NCBI GenBank assembly: GCA_035507915.1
Contig: DATJNS010000244.1
Coordinates: forward strand, 1-51,044
Reading direction: 5' to 3'
DNA: 51,044 bases
Source of the DNA: JACQAI01 sp035507915
GTDB taxonomy: Bacteria; Pseudomonadota; Alphaproteobacteria; Elsterales; Elsteraceae
Shown here: one piece after another, positions 47,246 to 51,044 of the stretch
Position numbering within the stretch: the stretch's first letter is position 1
Layout of the letters: each line of letters begins with the position of its first letter
The notes under the pieces: model-generated
What the model was told of the DNA's origin: nothing
Databases searched by the model: none
What the model saw: the letters and a program-made list of their open reading frames with translations, nothing else
Position numbers and translations under genes: made by a program

Positions 47246-49846
47246 GTGTGGCCGGCCGGGGCAGCGCCGAGCCACCGCGGCCCTGACCGCGCCGGCCGCC
47301 ACGGCGCGTTCTGCGCCACCATCAGAGTCTTCGACCCCACAACCCTGCCGGGTCGCGGCCATGCGTGTTGCGCGCTCGCTTTCGCATGCGTGCTCTGGCT
47401 CGACGCGACACCCGGCTTCGCGCAAACGCCGGGCAGCCCGACTCCGCCGGCGCGCGTCGCGGAGGCCGAGCACGAGCGCGCCGTGGACCTCGCGCGCCGC
47501 GGCGACACCGCGACGGCGCTCGCGATCCTCGATCGCCTGCACCGCGAGCGACCGGGCGACCTCGCTGTCGCCCGCGACCTCATCGTGGTCTCCGGATGGG
47601 CAGGCCACGATGCCGCCGCCATCCGCCTCTACCACGAGCTGCCGGGCATGCCGGAGCCGGACTTCGTTCTCGAGGCGCTCGGCCGCGCCTATCGGGACCT
47701 CGGAAAGGCGGCCGAGGCGCTCGGCCTCTACCGTGAGGCGCTCCGGCGGTCGCCCGCCAACGAGGCGTTCGCCGCCGGCGAGATCCGCACGCTGGTCGAC
47801 GTCGATCGTGCCGAGGAGGCGTTGACCCGCGCCGACGCCGATCTTCGGGCACACGGCGAGCGCGTCGCGGTGCTGCTGGCGGCGGGCTATGCCGCCCAGG
47901 CGCTCGACAAACCGGTCGACGCGCTGCGCTACTGCGACCGCGCGCTCGCCGTCGCGCCGACGAACCGCGACGCGTTGCACGACCGGATCGTCGCCATCGA
48001 TCGCATGGGCGCACCGCAGGTCGCACTCCGGCTGTCCGACGCGCATCCCGGCGCGCTGTCGCCCGCCGAGCGCCGGCGGATCGAAGGCGACGAGGCGGCC
48101 GCGCTGGTACGCTGGGGCCCGCTCGACCCGCCGAGCGAGGCCGAGCGCTTCGCAATGACGGACCGCGCGATCGCCGCGCTCGACGGCCTGATCCGGCGCT
48201 GGTCGGCCGATCCCGCGGCCCACGACGACGTGCTGCGGGCGCGCTTCGACCGCATGGTGGCCCTGCGCGACCGCGTGCGCATGGCCGACGTGCTCGCAGA
48301 GTACGACGACCTGTTGCGCGCCGGCGTCGAGATCCCCGGATACGCGCTGGCCGCGGTCGCCGACGCATATCTCTATTTCCGGCAACCCGAGAAGGCGCGC
48401 GACCTCTACCGCCGCGTGCTGGCGACAGACCCGCGCAATCCCGAGGTTCGTCTCGGCCTGTTCTACGCCTATGTCGAGCTCGACGATTTCGATGCCGCGT
48501 ATCATCAGGCCGATGCCATGCGCGCGGCTGCCCAGCGCTGGATCTATCGCCGCGGCCTTCCCGTGCCGCTGCCCAATCCGGATCGCATCACCGCCGACCT
48601 CAGCGCGGCGAGCGCCCGCCTCTACGCCGACGATCTGGCCGAGGCCGAGCGTCGGTTCGAGGCAATGGCCGACGCAGCGCCGAACAACGCGCGCTATCGC
48701 GCGAGCCTCGCCAACATCTACACCGCACGGGGTTGGCCGCGCCGCGCCGCCGAGCAATACGAGATCGGCCTGGCGCTGTTGAAGCCCGATCTCGGCCTCG
48801 AGGCGGGACAGGCGCGCAACAACCTCGATCTGCGCGCGTATCGGGCGGTCGACACCGAGACCGCTGACCTGATGCGCCGCTTCCCCGAGAACCTCGAGGT
48901 GCAGCGTCTCGACCGGTTGTGGCAAGTCCACAACATGGCCGAGCTGCGGGTCGACGTGGAGCAGGACTTCCGCTCGAAAACCGACGTGGCGGGCGGCACC
49001 GGCCTCACGATCGACACCAGGATCTACACGCCGCCGATCGACTACAACTGGCGTCTGTTCGGCGGCGAGCTGATCGCGCACGAGCAGTTGCCGCCCGGCG
49101 AGGGCCAGATCACGCTCAAGCGCTCGAGCGCCGGGGCCGAGTACCGCGATCCCGATTGGCTCGCGACGTTCGAAGGCACCTTCAACATCTATCGCCAGCA
49201 AGACCCCGTGCTCGGCAGCTTCGAGCAGGATCGCGGCGGCGCGCACGTCGCGGCGACGCGGTTTCTCGACGATCATTGGCAAGTCGGCGTCGACGGCGAG
49301 CTGTTCTCGCGCGACACGCCGCTCCGCGCGCTGCGCAGCGGCGTGACCGCCGACGCAGGCGGCATCAACCTTGCCTACCGGGAGAGCGAGTCGCGCGAGA
49401 TCCGCTTCGACGCGCAGGGCATGACATTCTCGGACGGCAACGACCGGACGTCGGCTACCGGGCGCTACACCGAGCGGCTGCTCACGACACCGTATCTCCA
49501 CGTCGACGGATTGGTCGAGGTCGCCGAATCGCACGACAGCGAGGACGCCAACCGGCTCTACTACAATCCCAGGCAGGACGCGCTGGGCACCGCGGGCGTC
49601 GAGATCACACAAACGCTCTACCACCGCTACGAGCTGATCTACGATCATCAGCTCGTCGTCACGCCGGGGGCCTACTGGGAGCAAGGATTCGGCACCAGCG
49701 CCGCATTCGCGGCGCGCTACCAGCATCGCCTGCGCGTCAACGACGTGATCGACACCGCCCTGGGCGTCGGCTACGGCCGGCAGAACTACGACGGCATCGT
49801 CGAGAACACCATCAGCGTCCTGTTCAACATGACGGCGCGGTTCTAG
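47246..49846 (+). CDS. pgaA: Poly-beta-1,6-N-acetylglucosamine export porin PgaA
   Basis: A protein of 866 residues that exports PNAG across the outer membrane. A signal-like segment (CCALAFACVLWLDATPGFA, cut after GFA) follows a basic N-terminus of about 38 residues. Residues about 65-560 are TPR-like helical repeats (VDLARRGDTATALAILDRL; EKARDLYRRVLATDPRNPEV). The C-terminal 300 residues alternate in the way of an outer membrane barrel and end in Phe (LFNMTARF). E. coli PgaA has 807 residues. The GTG start at 47246 has only a weak AGGGGA site, so the N-terminus is uncertain. pgaB follows two bases after the stop. Confidence 0.9.
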   Translation: MWPAGAAPSHRGPDRAGRHGAFCATIRVFDPTTLPGRGHACCALAFACVLWLDATPGFAQTPGSPTPPARVAEAEHERAVDLARRGDTATALAILDRLHRERPGDLAVARDLIVVSGWAGHDAAAIRLYHELPGMPEPDFVLEALGRAYRDLGKAAEALGLYREALRRSPANEAFAAGEIRTLVDVDRAEEALTRADADLRAHGERVAVLLAAGYAAQALDKPVDALRYCDRALAVAPTNRDALHDRIVAIDRMGAPQVALRLSDAHPGALSPAERRRIEGDEAAALVRWGPLDPPSEAERFAMTDRAIAALDGLIRRWSADPAAHDDVLRARFDRMVALRDRVRMADVLAEYDDLLRAGVEIPGYALAAVADAYLYFRQPEKARDLYRRVLATDPRNPEVRLGLFYAYVELDDFDAAYHQADAMRAAAQRWIYRRGLPVPLPNPDRITADLSAASARLYADDLAEAERRFEAMADAAPNNARYRASLANIYTARGWPRRAAEQYEIGLALLKPDLGLEAGQARNNLDLRAYRAVDTETADLMRRFPENLEVQRLDRLWQVHNMAELRVDVEQDFRSKTDVAGGTGLTIDTRIYTPPIDYNWRLFGGELIAHEQLPPGEGQITLKRSSAGAEYRDPDWLATFEGTFNIYRQQDPVLGSFEQDRGGAHVAATRFLDDHWQVGVDGELFSRDTPLRALRSGVTADAGGINLAYRESESREIRFDAQGMTFSDGNDRTSATGRYTERLLTTPYLHVDGLVEVAESHDSEDANRLYYNPRQDALGTAGVEITQTLYHRYELIYDHQLVVTPGAYWEQGFGTSAAFAARYQHRLRVNDVIDTALGVGYGRQNYDGIVENTISVLFNMTARF

Positions 49847-49848
49847 CC

Positions 49849-51044
49849 GTGGCGCGCCGCTGCGTCATGACCGTCGTGATGCTCGCCCTGCTGGTGGCTG
49901 GCGCGCCCCGCCCGGCGCTCGCGGCAGCGACCGGCTCGCGTTTCCTGGCGCTGTGCTACCACGACGTCCAGGATGCCGACCCGGACCAGACCTTCGTCGG
50001 CGTCACCACGGCGCGGCTGGTCGAGCAGCTCAGCTGGCTGCAGCGGAACGGCTATCGCTTCGTGTCGGTCGACGATCTGCTGGCGGCGCGCGACGGCCGT
50101 CGGAAGCTGCCCGACAAGGCCGTGCTGCTGACCTTCGATGACGGGCTCGAAAGCTTCTACACGCGCGCCTTGCCGATCTTGAAGGCCTTCCGAGCGCCGG
50201 CCGTGCTGGCGCTGGTCGGCGAATGGTTGGCGGCCGCGCCCGGAACGACGGTCGCCTACGGCGACGCGCACGTGCCGCGCGACACGTTCCTCGGCTGGGA
50301 TCAGGTGCGCGAGATCGCGCGATCCGGCCTGGTCGAGATCGCGTCGCACACCTTCAATCTGCACCGCGGCATCGCGAGCAACCCGCAGGGCAACACCGAG
50401 CCGGCGGTGGTGACGCGGCGCTATGACCCGAAAACCGGCGCCTACGAGGACGAGGCCGCCTATGACCACCGGCTCGCCGCCGACGCCGACGCCGAGACGC
50501 ACCTCTTCGTGCGCGAATTGGGCCGCGCGCCGCGCGTGCTGGTCTGGCCCTACGGCGAGCGCAACCAGGCCGCGCTGTCGATCGAAGCGGCCCACGGATT
50601 GGCGGTCACCTTCACGCTGGCCGACGGAATGGCGACGGTCGATCGGCTCGCTGCGGCGCCGCGGCACCTGATCACGCCGGATCCCGTGATGGACCAATAT
50701 GTCAGCGAGCTGCGCGAGCTCAGCCAACCCGGCCCGCAGCGCGCAGTCCAGATCGACCTCGACGACGTCTACGACCGCGATCCGGCTCAGCAGGAGCGCA
50801 ACCTCGACCGTCTGATCCAGCGCGTCCAGGACATGGAGATCACGACGGTGTTCCTGCAGGCGTTCGCCGACCCCGACGGCAGCGGCCTCGCCAAGCAGGT
50901 CTACTTCCCGAATCGCGAGCTGCCGATGCGGGCCGACCTGTTCAACCGCGTCTCGTGGCAGCTGCGGACGCGCGCACACGTCAAGGTCTTCGCCTGGATG
51001 CCGGTGCTGGCGTTCGATCTCGATCCCTCGATCGCGCGGGTCGA
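49849..51044 (+). CDS. pgaB: Poly-beta-1,6-GlcNAc N-deacetylase PgaB (partial, 3' end outside window)
   Basis: 398 codons are present and open to the window end. The deacetylase domain shows LCYHDVQ near residue 31, TFDDG with Asp97 and Asp98, SHTFNLH with His167 and His172, and VWPYGE. The Asp-Asp and His-x4-His pattern equals that of E. coli PgaB (Asp114, Asp115, His184, His189), which partly deacetylates PNAG for export. IDLDDVYD at 302-309 opens the C-terminal glycoside hydrolase-like domain. The N-terminus has a Sec signal ending ALA but no lipobox, unlike E. coli PgaB. GTG 49849 or ATG 49867 may be the start. Confidence 0.93.
   Translation, partial: MARRCVMTVVMLALLVAGAPRPALAAATGSRFLALCYHDVQDADPDQTFVGVTTARLVEQLSWLQRNGYRFVSVDDLLAARDGRRKLPDKAVLLTFDDGLESFYTRALPILKAFRAPAVLALVGEWLAAAPGTTVAYGDAHVPRDTFLGWDQVREIARSGLVEIASHTFNLHRGIASNPQGNTEPAVVTRRYDPKTGAYEDEAAYDHRLAADADAETHLFVRELGRAPRVLVWPYGERNQAALSIEAAHGLAVTFTLADGMATVDRLAAAPRHLITPDPVMDQYVSELRELSQPGPQRAVQIDLDDVYDRDPAQQERNLDRLIQRVQDMEITTVFLQAFADPDGSGLAKQVYFPNRELPMRADLFNRVSWQLRTRAHVKVFAWMPVLAFDLDPSIARV

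Noticed and set aside
47225..49726. An 833-codon minus-strand frame opposite pgaA
   Set aside because: No domain is seen and the composition is shadow-like, while the plus strand encodes a clear TPR-barrel exporter.

Overview
The window is high-GC DNA with dense genes, many of which overlap by one to four bases. It looks like an alphaproteobacterium, probably Rhodospirillales- or Hyphomicrobiales-like. The reasons are the gene order amidase - rnpB - mraZ - complete dcw cluster - lpxC - bamD - recN - ligA, a long FtsZ with a Pro/Ala linker, and a GTTC-N7-GTTC-type (alphaproteobacterial LexA) repeat. No phage, insertion sequence, CRISPR or tRNA was found. The taxonomic placement is an inference.

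Region 1 (1-2530): the start of a leftward GNAT-like gene, a TerB/J-domain protein, an AmiD-type amidase, the RNase P RNA with a short terminator, and a 340-base regulatory gap before mraZ. That gap holds five TGGG boxes (read on the minus strand) at an exact 10-base period, matching the known MraZ operator, and an upstream LexA-like direct repeat.

Region 2 (2530-21200): an uninterrupted division and cell wall operon, mraZ-rsmH-ftsL-ftsI-murE-murF-mraY-murD-ftsW-murG-murC-murB-ddl-ftsQ-ftsA-ftsZ. Most junctions overlap (ATGA, GTGA, TGATG), which points to translational coupling. The genes supply UDP-MurNAc-pentapeptide (meso-DAP type), lipids I and II, and the core divisome.

Region 3 (21483-28203): lpxC (lipid A), bamD (outer membrane protein assembly), recN and ligA (DNA repair), then a 107-residue protein of unknown function and a small P-loop kinase-like protein. 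Region 4 (28207-32662, leftward): a TPR/OGT (SPINDLY-type) glycosyltransferase followed by an M24B aminopeptidase.

Region 5 (32663-41922): a heavy-metal-type RND efflux system with its parts in mixed orientation. There are two paralogous adaptors tail to tail, an outer membrane factor leading a rightward operon with a VOC protein and a DUF3047 lipoprotein, and a CzcA-like pump on the other strand. A short leader ORF and alternative hairpins precede the first adaptor.

Region 6 (42315-51044): an ECF sigma factor without an adjacent anti-sigma gene, then a leftward group phoD - STELLO-like (DUF288) glycosyltransferase - second glycosyltransferase-like gene. Facing away is pgaA - pgaB (cut by the window end) for poly-N-acetylglucosamine export. 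A Pho-box-like repeat lies between phoD and pgaA. The STELLO-like gene beside surface-polysaccharide genes is the most unusual coding feature. The best regulatory finding is the five-box MraZ operator.
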